From Azolla pinnata (lineage: Eukaryota; Streptophyta; Polypodiopsida; Salviniales; Salviniaceae), in NCBI GenBank assembly GCA_037176905.1, contig JBBBWG010026112.1:1-64000 (forward strand): 64,000 nt of DNA, given 5' to 3'. Shown here piece by piece: positions 11,451 to 22,575 of the stretch; positions within the stretch are counted from its first letter, which is position 1, and the number at the start of each line of letters is the position of its first letter. The notes beneath the pieces were generated by a model. It saw only the letters and a list, made by a program, of their open reading frames with translations. It was not told the origin of the DNA and did not search any database. Position numbers and translations under genes: made by a program.

Positions 11451-13479
11451 TTATGTTCTCAAGTTAACTTCGATGATGTCTTCATCTTCTATCTCCAGGT
11501 CAGCTGGAGTACTTTCAGCTGAAATTTTCTGGCCATCAAACATAAAAATTAGCTGCGCAAGTGGCACCGAATTTGACTCCGCATATTTATGAAACAGCTT
11601 CTCGAACTTCTCAGCCTACACAGGCAATGGAACAGAAACGGCGCATATTAATCAGAAAATAATCAAAGCCTTGATTTAAATGTATTTAAAACCAGCAATT
11701 GAATCTTAATGTATCTAGAGACTACATCCACTGCAAGAAAAAATGAGCACCTCAATCATAATGTATCTAGACCTACAGCATAAGAAAATGGAACACCTCA
11801 ATTCTAAAGTGTCGGAACTGCACAAAGAGAATGACAACAATAGTAATAATCTCTAAATTGTTAATTGATCCACTCATGCATATACATTTGCTAAATGAAA
11901 GAGAACCAGAGTACAAACCTTATATACTCTAAAAACTTTACAGACTCCATCCTTGTTTTGAATTGACACTTGCACTTTCTCCTTCTTCCTTGCAGGGCAA
12001 GCTTCTTGTTGACCATCATTGAAATCAACGTCGGACTTTCCGGAGGCAGATCTTTGCAAGCTCTCATCCTGTCCAAGTCTTTTTAAAGCAGACTCTGATG
12101 AAGCAGTTAATCTTGCCAGTTCCTCCCGTTGCTCTCTGCATTTGAAAAAATTTGTTCATAACCTTATGCCTTTTGTAGCATAGTACATGGAAGGCAGGTC
12201 TCCTCTTGTCGAGAAAACAAACTAAACACGGTGAAAAAGCATTAAGGATAAATAACTCTCACCACTGCTCCTGTTCAATATGCTTAAGCATCATTTACAC
12301 AGATCTCTAAGAACAAATCCCTGAACTCTTTTCTTTTTACAATTGTGGGAAGAACAATTCCAGCTGTGTGGGGCTCAACCATCTGTTCGATGCCAAAGAT
12401 GAATGAATATATAATATCTATCTAGACACAAGCATTCCATGTGCCATTCATGATCAGTGCAAGTACGTTCATGATCTCCCTCAACTATTATATATACTGC
12501 CTACTTCATCACCCGGATATACAGGTGAAAAAAAAAAATCTCACCTTATCTCACGCAACATTGGATCATTGTAGATTTTAGTTTCATCAAGTATCTTGAC
12601 AGCCTTTGGTGGGGATGGAAGCCAATTATCGTCATCATCTTCTATGCTGATCACATCCGCTTCATTATTTCTTTTGTTTAGCCCATTTTCAACTTTCATC
12701 TGCAACAGCAATGCCTAGCGTTATGAGCCATCCCATTTTGTGCTAGCGTGAGCTTCTGGAAGCTGTGAAACAACCTTAGATGATGATACAATATTCAGAT
12801 CACCACGTTTAGCAGCAAACGGCCAGCTCTTCCCGTTGATAATCTTTGTATCATCATCAGAATCATCTGATAAAAGAAACAAAAACAACTTCAACAAAAA
12901 AAACACGAAATGGGCAATTACCACAATCTCAGGCGAAAACTAAAGCTTCTCGCTTCTTATGTTGTGCGCATATCATCTAATCGTGCTTGATAGGTAGGGT
13001 AATTATCCGTGAACATCGGCACATCATGAGAAACGCATAGGAAAAATAGAACAACCACATAGAAACATCATTGACAGAAGAGCTTTCTCCCTTTCAAGCT
13101 TCAAAAGAGCTTTCAACGGATTCAGTAGATGCTTTCGATGATGTTTACAATCTACACATTGAATGGAGAGATGTGAGAAAGCCCAAGCTCTTGACATCTC
13201 CGTCTCTCGCAGCCACTAATGATGCTCTGATGACTCTCTGGTTCCGTTTCAGTTATATCAACACAAAGGGGATGGATGTGACCGAGAAGCAAGCATTCGG
13301 AAATGGCAAAACAAAGAATACAAAGCCCACAACGTGAATCAAACACTTGTGACTCTCTCTCTCTCTCTCGCTCTCGCTCTGGAGCACTTACCGTCGGATG
13401 GGGGTCTGCAAACGCGTTTGTAGCTGAACAGGGGCTCCAGCTCATCATCATCTTCGTCATCGAGGATCAAAGCACTCAT
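11451..13479 (-). CDS. RAD60/NIP45-like SUMO-domain protein
   Basis: Five coding exons on the minus strand: 13392-13479, 12775-12866, 12545-12699, 11919-12135 and 11451-11615, with all phases consistent, giving 238 residues. The N terminus starts MSALILDDEDDDELEPLF and is acidic, with Asp runs (SDDDSDDDT, SIEDDDDNW). A short helical, charged middle (MLREIREQREELARL) follows. The last 75 residues form a SUMO-like beta-grasp fold: KVQVSIQNKDG, KVFRVYKAEKFEKLFHKYA, LIFMFDGQKIS and a C-terminal EDEDIIEVNL. There is no C-terminal Gly-Gly, so it is not a conjugatable SUMO. Known relatives (Rad60/Esc2/NIP45) guide SUMO-dependent genome maintenance, and plants have a similar one-domain protein. Intron 2 is only 75 nt. 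The start codon lies just below a TGCATG array. The next gene upstream, the YTH reader, is on the same strand. Confidence 0.9.
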
Positions 13480-13544
13480 GCCTTCCCTGAGAAAAACCCA
13501 AAACGCAGAGAGAAGAGAGAGATGTCGAAATGCTGCTTCCTTAC

Positions 13545-13822
13545 AATGTGCATGTGCATGTATGGATGCATGCGTGTGCATGTATGGATGCATGCGTGTG
13601 CATGTATGGATGCATGCGTGTGCATGTATGGATGCATGTGCAATGCATGTGCATCATGTATGTATACATGCATGCGTGCGTTGGTGCACATGCATGCGTG
13701 TGCATGTATGTATGCATGTGCATCATGTATGTATGCATTCATGTATGTGTGTATGCATGTGCAATGCATGTGCATGTATGTATGCATATGCCGTATGTGT
13801 GTGTATGATGCATGGAGCGAAC
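13545..13822. repeat. TGTATG/TGCATG minisatellite upstream of the RAD60-like gene
   Basis: Dense repetition of TGCATG, TGTATG and GCGTG words, with an early 20-22-bp period ('tgcatgcgtgtgcatgtatg') that becomes irregular. It begins about 65 bp upstream of the RAD60-like start codon, so it lies in its leader or promoter. Open frames in all phases are Cys/Met/His-rich and are artefacts of the repeat. Confidence 0.92.
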
Positions 13823-13835
13823 CATGCTTTTGCAA

Positions 13836-14320
13836 GCTGCAGACGCAGTCGAGAATGATTCAAGAGCATTCGCGATCGACAAATCATCCAAATGTATGTA
13901 TTTTTAGACCAGAAACTGTCAACGCAATCGAGAACGATTCGAGCATTCGCGATCGATAAATCATCCAAGCGTATGTATTTTCAGACTAGACGCTGCGAAC
14001 GCAATTGAGAATGATTCGAGCATTCACAATCAATAAATCGTCCAGAAGTAATATATTTTTAGACCAGATGCTGCAGATGCAATCGAGAATGATTCGAGCA
14101 TTCGAGATCGATAAATCACCAAGAATATGTATTTTAGACAAGAAGCTACAAACACAATCGAGAATGATTCGAGTATTCAAGATCAATAAATCACCAACAA
14201 TATATCTATTTTAGTCAAGAAGCTGCAAACACAATCCAGAATGATTTGAGCATCTGAGATCGATAAATCACCAAGAATATGTATTTTAGACAAGAAGCTG
14301 CAAACACAATCAAGAATTCT
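13836..14320. repeat. 77-bp tandem array, about six copies
   Basis: The word GAGAATGATTCGAGCATTC or a close variant recurs at 13851, 13930, 14007, 14085, 14160, 14237 and (degraded) 14312, a spacing of 79, 77, 78, 75, 77 and 75 bp. Each unit continues with 'gatcgataaatcaccaag', 'tattttagac' and 'agctgcaaacacaatc'. Neighbouring copies differ by about 10-20 percent by eye. Confidence 0.93.
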
Positions 14321-14325
14321 CGACT

Positions 14326-14480
14326 GCATAAATAATTCATTGATATTTCTTGTGAAACATTTAAGTATTTTATTAGATCTACCATTCTTATGGCCTGAAA
14401 CAGCATAAATAATTCATTCATATTTCTTGTGCAACATTAAGTATTTTATTGGATCTACCATTCTTATGGCCTGAAACATA
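14326..14480. repeat. Second 77-bp repeat type, two copies
   Basis: A unit beginning GCATAAATAATTCATTGATA and ending 'cattcttatggcctgaaac' appears at 14326 and again at 14403, exactly 77 bp apart. It adjoins the previous array and keeps its period but has different wording. It may be a diverged monomer class or an independent duplication. Confidence 0.88.
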
Positions 14481-15161
14481 CTTTTGGTGATTTATCAAAA
14501 TCTTGAATGTTTGATTCATTTTCGATCGCATTTGCAGCTCACAAAAATATGGCTCCTTCTATGCATGTACAACAAATTACCAAACAATATGATCCAAACT
14601 AACAATAAGAACCACCATCGCAATACTCCAAAAACAATCCACAGCATTTCCAGAGCGAGCTTTCTATGCTATTTGCGCAGAATTCCCAGATTTGTACAAA
14701 TAGCTAACAGTTAGAAGGCTGCTGCACTTTTGGCCATTTCCCATCTCTGTTTCCAACACAGCCTGGATAAGTTCTAGGCATCAATAGCAAAAAGAAGAGC
14801 TCCTCAAGCCGATTCTACACGAGTTAATTCATAACACTTAAATTAGTCTCTCAATCTGGCGTGGGAAAACCCGCTTCTTTGATTACATACAAAAAGAAAC
14901 CTTCTCCTGACATGAGAGCAAAACGCAACTAATGGAGGTGGGGTACATAACATCAAGCAAACCAGTGAGCAAGAATTGTGCCCAAAAGTAAACCTTGTGA
15001 ACCAGAACTGCCCATCACCTCTTTTTACAACCCAGCCAAACAATAGGGTCGAACAGGAAAGCGATGTGGCTGAATGCCAGACAACATGAAGATTGCAAAT
15101 AAGGGCTTTGAAATACAACGCCCTTGCTTCTTCTTCATGTCTCGACAACATGCACCGACTT
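14481..15161. other. 3' flank of the YTH gene
   Basis: This interval lies between the 77-bp repeats and the stop codon of the minus-strand YTH gene. It should contain that gene's 3'UTR. Open frames here lack any recognisable domain, and I see no other structure. Confidence 0.55.
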
Positions 15162-18100
15162 TCAAGCGGTAGCTAAAACACTTCCCTTCACAACCAACTT
15201 GATGTTTTCCTTATCATTTACCTTTTGCCTTTCTTTACCAAGAAAGTCTACGACTACTGTAGGAGGTGAAAGTTTGGAATGCAATGATTTCACCAAAAGA
15301 CTAGATGTTCCCTTTGGTTTGGAACCTTTTTCACAAACAATAAGAGTAGTGCCATTTGAAGGCCTCAAATCTGTTGTTCTCTCCTCCTCACGCTGTGTTG
15401 CAGATATCTCTTGCCCTGTTCGTGGAAAGCTTCGGTGAGACGGTTGCTTCAGTGGTTTTAGTTCCGCCATGGGCTTCACACGGATTGGACAGGGAAAAGC
15501 ATTCCCAAACTCATCCATTATGGATGTCCTTGCACAATAGCTTTTCATAATTTCAAGCATTTCTAAGCCCTGTGCAAGAATTACCTGCAACACAGTAAAA
15601 GCTGCAACCTTAGAATAGATATCCAAATTTTTTATTCAAAGGTAGCCTGCGAAAAATCAAATTCATACAGAAAACATCTCCTAGACACACATGTTCGTGG
15701 AAATATAAATGAAAAAGTTTGAAAAATTTCTATAAAAACAGTAAGCTTACATAACTACATTATACCTCTTGTGTATCCCTGCTGTTTGTGACAGGCTTGT
15801 TCTCATTATTTTGTAAAATGACTCTTCGAAACATAGAATTAGGAACGTCTTTGATGCAGCGCCACACCACCGGAAATGAGCCACTCCATTTGTGTTGTTC
15901 CCAAAATTCCATGCTTTTCTTATAGTCAACATGGCCGACCATCTCAGCTACACCACAGAATTGACGACTTCCATTAACCTATCGTCGGAATAAAATAGTA
16001 AAAAGGTGGTTAACTTCTATAAATCCAAAGGAAAATTAGCTAAACTATCTCAAATAGCATAGTGCAGCAAGATGGAATTAATTACTGAAAATCACTACGT
16101 CAACTTAATTACAGCACTTTAGGAATCACTTAAAAAGTTGTTCAATCAGATAAGCTAAAGCAAAAAAAAAAAGGTATGCTACAAATTTTACTTGATGAAA
16201 ATAATGAAGAAGAGAACAAGTCAAGATCAAAAAATAAATAAAGTAACTTTTTTCATGACATATGCAGTAAGCAAGATCAAATAATAAATAAAGTAGCTCT
16301 TTTAACGAATGGCGAATTGAAAAGCAAGTACTATCAATGAGCCCATGAAAAACAGACAGAAACAATCAAGTAAGAAAGCCAACTAGACATCGATCTCAGA
16401 AACTCAAAATGAATTAGAAAGCACTCAAAACCAAGCATTCCACTCACCGAAAAAAATAGAATCACAGGGCAACCATGCTGCTTTCCAACTGCACGGCCCT
16501 GAGCATCACGATATGCATCATCCAACTTCTTGTTTCCATTGGGAGTACTAGCCCAAACACCATATTGAATGCTTCGAAATACGTTCTCTTCACTGTAAGA
16601 CTTAATGATGAAGAATCTTGCATCTTCATACTTGACAAAGAAATCCTCCACATGGTGCTTCCCATACTCCATTGCCTCTTTCTTTGGAATCGCAGCAGAA
16701 GCTTTTGCTATAGGTTGTGCTGATTTCACCTGCAAAGCACATCTAAGTGCTGGAAATTTGACTCCAGAATTGGCGTCAATATGTTGCTTATTATCCTCTT
16801 TCTTATATAACTTGCTATTCGTGCTTCCCTTTGTATCTGCTGGGACTGGAAAAGTAGTAGGAGGCACAGTATTATCTTTCTCTTGAACCGAATCAGTCTT
16901 CACAGAAGTCCCATTGGTTGCTTTATTGTTACCCTTGTTTGATGCAAAGAGCTGATGAGTCCGTGACACTTCAGACTTGCAGCTCTTTACTGAACACTTT
17001 GCTTCAGTAGATGCCTCGATCCATGCTGGTGCAGATGCCCGTAGGGTCTGTGGTGGATAACCAATATGAGAAGGATAAGGAGGAGTAAATACAACTGCCC
17101 CATTCCCACGCGGATCAAAGCTGATAGGGATTGATCCAAAAAAATTGTTGTACGCATTTGGCATAACCACAGGCTGTTCGTGAGCATCCAACATTATCAC
17201 CTCCCCTCCATATCCATATGGCGGAACAGGAGCCTGTTGGTAATAAGCTTGCATAGGGTACTGATACACTTGATGATCGTATACATACCCATCATTTGTT
17301 TGTAATGGATAATGCATGTCTGTGGATATGGCTATGTCACCATATACAGGCTGAGCTCCATAATTGTAATCATCAATCTATTAACCGAACACAACACCAT
17401 ATCTATAAGAGACCGAATTTGGGAAAAAATCAATACTAGGATGTAAGAGCAGAACATACTGGATTATAATAATGCATCCCATCCATTGGATATTGCATGT
17501 ACTCATGGGTGTCCATCGCACCAGGAGCTCCTGAGAGAAGATTTTAATCAGCAGAAGGTGAAGCAACATATCATACAATGCCACAAAATCGAAATGAAAG
17601 ATATACAGGCTACAACTACAAGAGACAAATGCCTAGACACTGTTCTGATTACTTGCAATATCATACAGAAACATTTGACTTGCCTGTGTAAATACATCCA
17701 GTTGGGGGCAATAATCCATTAGAACCAGCTATAACTGGAACCTCACAGAAATCTTCCAGAGACGAGTACATAGAGGCTACATCTCCAATCACCTCCGAAG
17801 AGGCTAAAGTTGCATCACTTATCATTGTGTCATTCGCATAGTTGTGATACGTTTGATGATTAACTGGAACCAACTGAAAACAGTAAAAATAAATGCAACC
17901 CAAATGATGGAGGTTATCAATAATAATTGATATGTACCGAAGCCATTGTTGTTAAAAGGATGTTTATTGTAAGAATAAGCAAAAGAGTGTTGATGTATTC
18001 AACATATTACAAGTATCTTACATGTGTTTCTAAGTTTTGGCTCACACAGTAAAAGCTACGGATGCAACAAAACAATATTTTCTTGTTTATTAGATGAGCC

Positions 18101-18810
18101 CTTTTTTATGAACGGTAAAACTATTTCAGCATGATTACTACGGTACATTTTGTTTCTAATTTCATTAACTAGAGATATTAAATGGGTTAACTAATTTCAT
18201 TAACTAGAGATATTAATGAATTAGCTGCTTAGATACGACAAGTATTTACATATTGTATATATTTTAGCATATTGTGTTCAATTTCCAATGAAATGCTTTG
18301 ATTATTGAGTAATATGAACGATTAATAAGCCTACAAATGCCGATAAGTTTGGACGGTCATAACAGAAATCTGCGTGATAAATAATCCTAATGACAGTGGT
18401 AATAATGGAAGTAAACCAGGAAGAAAATTCCGTAGAGTTAATCAGGAACATCAGGCTCTGATCCTTAATTAAATTAATAGCTTAGGCCAAGCCTCCAGCG
18501 TGCAGAGATGTAATACATTTGGTGATGATGAAAGAAACAAATTTAGACGTACAATACAAGACGTCGCTACAACAAAAGCACTACATGCAGAGGATAAAAC
18601 CGTACCTCTATTCCTTCCTTCTGCGTATCAATGTTCATGTCCTCAAGTTTGCGGCTCAACTCTGTAAAGGTTTTTGATTAAGTTCATACGAATTTTGCTT
18701 CTTCACACATGAAAAAAGCTTTAGCCAAGAAAAGCAGCATAGCGCAATCAGAATTCAGAGAACAAAACAAGCAGGAGAAGGATACGATGAAATAATTGAT
18801 TGACAGCCAT
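15162..18810 (-). CDS. ECT: ECT-type YTH-domain m6A reader (YTHDF family)
   Basis: Coding exons on the minus strand: 18786-18810, 18606-18661, 17684-17873, 17460-17530, 16448-17377, 15766-15978 and 15162-15584, giving 635 residues with every phase matching. The first short exon (MAVNQLFH) is the least certain; exon 2 supplies [18 protein letters not shown]. Residues about 28-360 are low-complexity, Tyr/Pro/Gly/Asn-rich then Ser/Thr/Lys-rich, as in cytosolic YTHDF proteins that phase-separate and bind mRNP partners. The YTH domain spans about 366-505 ([60 protein letters not shown]). The aromatic-cage tryptophans fall at 389, 450 and 455, the spacing known for m6A readers. It should read N6-methyladenosine on cytoplasmic mRNA. 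Intron 3 has a GC donor (see findings). The roughly 140-residue C-terminal exon continues past the domain with a basic, Ser/Thr-rich tail. Confidence 0.92.
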
Positions 18811-18868
18811 GCTCCCCTCCGTTCTTGCGTGAAAGCTTTGATTATGCAGGATCCAATAAAGATGCCCA

Positions 18869-19425
18869 CTTCTTCTTCTTCTTCTTCTTCTTCAGCAGAA
18901 ACGGAAACCCTAACCCTTGCTACGGGCTCTGCTTTTGTAGTGCTGCTCGTCTAGATTCCGCCTCTGGCAGGAGGAAACGAAGCAGCGCACGAGAGGCCTG
19001 TTCGAGGTCAGACCCCAACCGAGAAGCAATACATCCAACCGAAGCCCTAACTCTAAAATCCCTAGGGGCCGACGAACGAACGAAAGATTGAAATCCACAG
19101 AGCCGACGCCCGAGGGCCGCTGTAACTCTAAAAACCCTAGGGGCAGGCGTTCCGAAGAGGCAGAATCGAAACCCTAACCCTAAAAGAAAGCCTATGAGCA
19201 GGGTGTGGAAGCAAAACCCTCCTGATGTACTGATTGCAGAGAACAAGAAGAAGAAGAAGAAGAAGAAGGAGAAGGAGAAGGAAGAGGAGGAGGAAGAGGA
19301 AGAGGAAGGGAAGAAGAGGTCTGAAGGAAAACCCTAGGAAGAACCAGAGCTCTTCCTGCAAACCCTAATTTCTCTGCAGAGAAGAGGAGCCAAAAGAGAA
19401 GCAGGAAACCCTAAATTCGATTTAT
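18869..19425. other. Upstream region of the YTH gene: triplet repeats and teloboxes
   Basis: It contains a (TTC)9-like run near 18869-18895, at least six AAACCCTA-type teloboxes (near 18904, 19136, 19171, 19331, 19364 and 19407) and a purine-rich (GAA/GGA)n tract at about 19236-19320. Telobox motifs in leaders and proximal promoters mark translation-machinery and cell-cycle genes in plants. Here they lie on the promoter side of the YTH gene (minus strand). No coding region is supported. Confidence 0.75.
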
Positions 19426-19459
19426 ATAATTTGTGGAATATTAGGGAAAAAAACTACCT

Positions 19460-19460
19460 T

Positions 19461-19499
<39 letters not shown>

Positions 19500-19536
19500 T
19501 GTTCTAAATGGAAAAACGAAATTCGGGTATGAACTA
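19460..19536. repeat. Left edge of assembly gap: (TTTA)n plus unique tail
   Basis: A (TTTA)n run followed by 'gttctaaatggaaaaacg' and 'ggtatgaacta'. The same 77 bases are repeated immediately to the right of the gap at 19637-19713. Confidence 0.95.
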
Positions 19537-19636
19537 NNNNNNNNNNNNNNNNNNNNNNNNNNNNNNNNNNNNNNNNNNNNNNNNNNNNNNNNNNNNNNNN
19601 NNNNNNNNNNNNNNNNNNNNNNNNNNNNNNNNNNNN
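19537..19636. other. Assembly gap of exactly 100 N
   Basis: One hundred undetermined bases. A round 100 is a conventional placeholder for a gap of unknown size, so window distances across this point are not reliable. Confidence 0.99.
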
Positions 19637-19637
19637 T

Positions 19638-19676
<39 letters not shown>

Positions 19677-19713
19677 TGTTCTAAATGGAAAAACGAAATT
19701 CGGGTATGAACTA
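19637..19713. repeat. Right edge of assembly gap, identical to the left edge
   Basis: Repeats the 77 bases of 19460-19536, both the (TTTA)n run and the unique tail ending 'gtatgaacta'. This points to unmerged overlapping contig ends. Confidence 0.95.
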
Positions 19714-19734
19714 TTTTCCGGTTCTTTTTCCGCG

Positions 19735-20370
19735 TTTTTATTTTATTTATTTTATCGTTTTCGGCATTTCTCTTTTTCTTTTTTTTTCTTGTTTTTTGTT
19801 TTTGTTTTTTTCAATTTTTTTACTCTTTTGTTTTTGCTTTTGTTTTTTCGATTTTTACTCTTCTGTTTTTGTTTTTTGTTTTTTCAATTTTTACTCTTCT
19901 GTTTTTCTTTTTTGTTTTTGCAATTTTTACTCTTCTGTTTTTTGTTTTTGTTTTTGTTTTTTTAGTTTTGTTTTCTTTTTCTTGTTCTTAGTTTTTGTTT
20001 TTTTCACTTTTTACTCCTTTGTTTTTTTTGTTTCAATTTTTATTCTTTTGTTCTTTTTTTGTTTTTTTCGTTTTTTCAAGTTTTACTCTTTTGTTTTTTT
20101 TGTTTTTTCAATTTTTACTCTTTTGTTTTTCTTATTGTTTTTGTTTTCGATTTTGTTTTTGTTTTTGTTTTTCTTATTGTTTTCGATTTTGTTTTTGTTT
20201 TTCTTATTGTTTTTGTTTTTGTTTTTGTTTTTGTTTTTTGTTTTTAGATTTGCTCTTTTTTTCTTTTTTCTCAGAATTTTCCCTTTTTCTCTTCTTTTCT
20301 TTTTCCTTTTTCGGCGTTTTCTTCTTTTCTTTTGTTTTTTCGTTGCGTTTTGTCTTTTAGCTTTGCATTA
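19735..20370. repeat. T-rich low-complexity tract
   Basis: More than 600 bp of TTTTTG/TTTTTC strings, with an irregular repeat of 'caatttttactcttttg' about every 35-55 bp between 19810 and 20130. The long Phe-rich open frame across it is an artefact of T-richness. It adjoins the assembly gap, which such sequence could have caused. Confidence 0.9.
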
Positions 20371-20444
20371 AATTCCTTCATTTGAAATTTCTCCAGTTCG
20401 TTCTTTGTTCCTTTTTTCGTTTTTTGAAACTTCCCTCCATCTCG

Positions 20445-21245
20445 CCCCCAAAAACCCTAATCCACACTCATAAACCCTAAAACCTAATCCACAATCAGAA
20501 ACCCTAAACCTAAATCCACTATCAAAAACCCTAAACCCGATTCCCTAAACCACAAACCCTAGACTTTCATCCCTAAATAGAAACCCTAATCCGTAATCGT
20601 AAGCCTTGAACCTTAAAACCCTAATCATAAACCCCGGTCCCTAATCGCAAACCCTGAACATCAATCACTAATCATAAGCCCTAATCTCATATCTGTAGTC
20701 ATAAACCCCAATCCCTAATTCTTCATCACAAACCCAAAACCCTATTCTCTTCTTTTATTCATAATCATAAACCCTGATCCCTTATCCTTGACCTTAGACC
20801 CAAAACCCTAACCCCAAACCATAAACCCTAATCCACAGTCGTAAACCCTGAACCAAAGTAAAAGTTCATAAAGGCTAAACCCTACTCGTAAGTCCCCGAC
20901 TTGATACATCCAACAATGTAACAATTCGCCTCAAAGTGAGATGCTAGAGATGCTATTGGAATGCAAACCCTAACTATAAATCCCACCGCAAACAATGTAA
21001 CGCCCTGCCTCCTAGTGAGATGTTGATAGCAGATCATAAACCCTAAATCCTATACCTTAATCAAAAGTCAACAACTTTAGATTCGAAGCCATGTACCACT
21101 TTGCCTAGAAGCGAGATGCCAATAGATCATAAACCCTAAACGCTAACCCCCTTAATCATACGTTCCCAACTCAATACATCAAGCGAGTAGATCATAAACC
21201 ACATCGCCTTCAAGTGAGACGTTGGTGGGCCGTAAACCCTAATCC
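20445..21245. repeat. Degenerate interstitial telomere-like (CCCTAAA) tract
   Basis: Dozens of 'aaaccctaa', 'ccctaaacc' and 'ataaaccctaatcc' words spread over about 800 bp, dense from 20445 to 20850 and thinner beyond. The orientation is constant (C-rich on the plus strand). Spacing is irregular (12-25 bp) rather than the strict 7-bp telomere repeat, so it is an old or independently grown telomere-like satellite rather than a chromosome end. Confidence 0.88.
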
Positions 21246-22575
21246 CTGTTCGTAAGTCCACAGCTAGATACCTCAAGTCAAGCAACGCATTACCTAAAAG
21301 CAAGCCTAGGAATCCCCGGATCATAAACATTTTACCCCCATACACAGATACAGGATGAAGCTCCACTCCAGCAATGGGCAGTTTAATTCCCTCCAGGATC
21401 CTTCACACATCTTCATTCCGCTTATCCGCTACTCCAGGATGAATAAGTGAAGCAGCAACTTATCTCTCATTATAGCACACGCTCGATTTCTTGGCTTGCA
21501 ATGATCTTTGTACACACATCAAACACAATGCCAATGTAAAAGCATCAAGCAAAGTGAAAGGGCGGCAATCAAACTGTGGAAAAACTGGCGCATAACCCCC
21601 TGCATTTTGTTAGCCACACCAAGACATCTTGTGTGTATGCTTTCAAATGCCAAAAGAAATATTCCAATTCATTTCAATTATTCTTGATAGTATTCAGCGA
21701 AGTTTGCATATGCTAGATTCGAATGCATATAAGATGACGCCCATCACATCATGCCTTAATAATAATGTGGCACAAACCAGCAATAAAGCCTCGCATTGCA
21801 AGACAGTACTTCCCCATTGTGCAAATAATTGAGCCTTCTAAACCCTTCAATCACAGCAGCACAAACTCACAGAAGGATCAACATTAGCTTTTGTGCACTG
21901 CTAATCCGTTCCTTTTTCTGAATGGCAATGCTCGATGATGTCATGCACAAGAAGGCTCAATTATTGCTTGGAATGCAACCAGCCAGAAGACTAGATTCCA
22001 GGCGCAGCAATCCATAAGACTCGATTGTAATAGCGAAAGCTAAGCAAGATCAAATTTAAAGCAGATAATGGGAGATTATAATGGATTGCAACCTCTTTCA
22101 AACACAAGGAGCCACCCCATGACAGTAAAGTTTGTAATCATGCAGGAGAAGCAGTGATTTTTACTGACTTGAGTTATCCAGGAATTGAAAATCGGCCATA
22201 TATATATTCTGCCTTTTATCTCAAACCAGATGAAGTGAGGCTTTGCCTTTTTGGCTGGTTCCTTGAACTCGGGAGGAGCTTCCAAGCTTTTCCATCGGGA
22301 AAGAAGAACAAAACCCTATGAGATCATAAAAGAAACTAGCAGTAATAAGATACCCTTTTGACGAAAATAAAAGATACATTAGAGCATGTTTTGTGCAATT
22401 TAAGGTAAGAACCAGCAATTGTCACAGACAATACTAAACTAAGTGACTTCACTTTCAGAAGCCCCTAGGCTGATAATAACCAAATGTATCAGAGAAAATC
22501 ACCTGTAATAATAAATAGAATGACTTCTGAACTTAGGGAATTGCTCACGATCTTAAGAGCGAGTTGGAATCATTC
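21246..22575. other. 3' flank of FANCI, no gene seen
   Basis: No coding region is supported. A few telobox-like words trail into the left end, and the rest is ordinary AT-rich sequence that should include the FANCI 3'UTR. An unmapped terminal or alternative exon cannot be excluded. Confidence 0.5.

Noticed and set aside
13478-13860. Cys/Met/His-rich open frames on both strands
   Set aside because: All are translations of the TGCATG/TGTATG repeat. Similar frames appear at 38300-38915 and 59570-59990 for the same reason.
14843-15151. Minus-strand 102-residue frame downstream of the YTH stop
   Set aside because: It lies where the YTH 3'UTR should be and has no domain.
19685-20371. 228-residue Phe-rich open frame
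   Set aside because: It is translated low-complexity T-rich DNA with no domain and no codon-like structure, next to an assembly gap.
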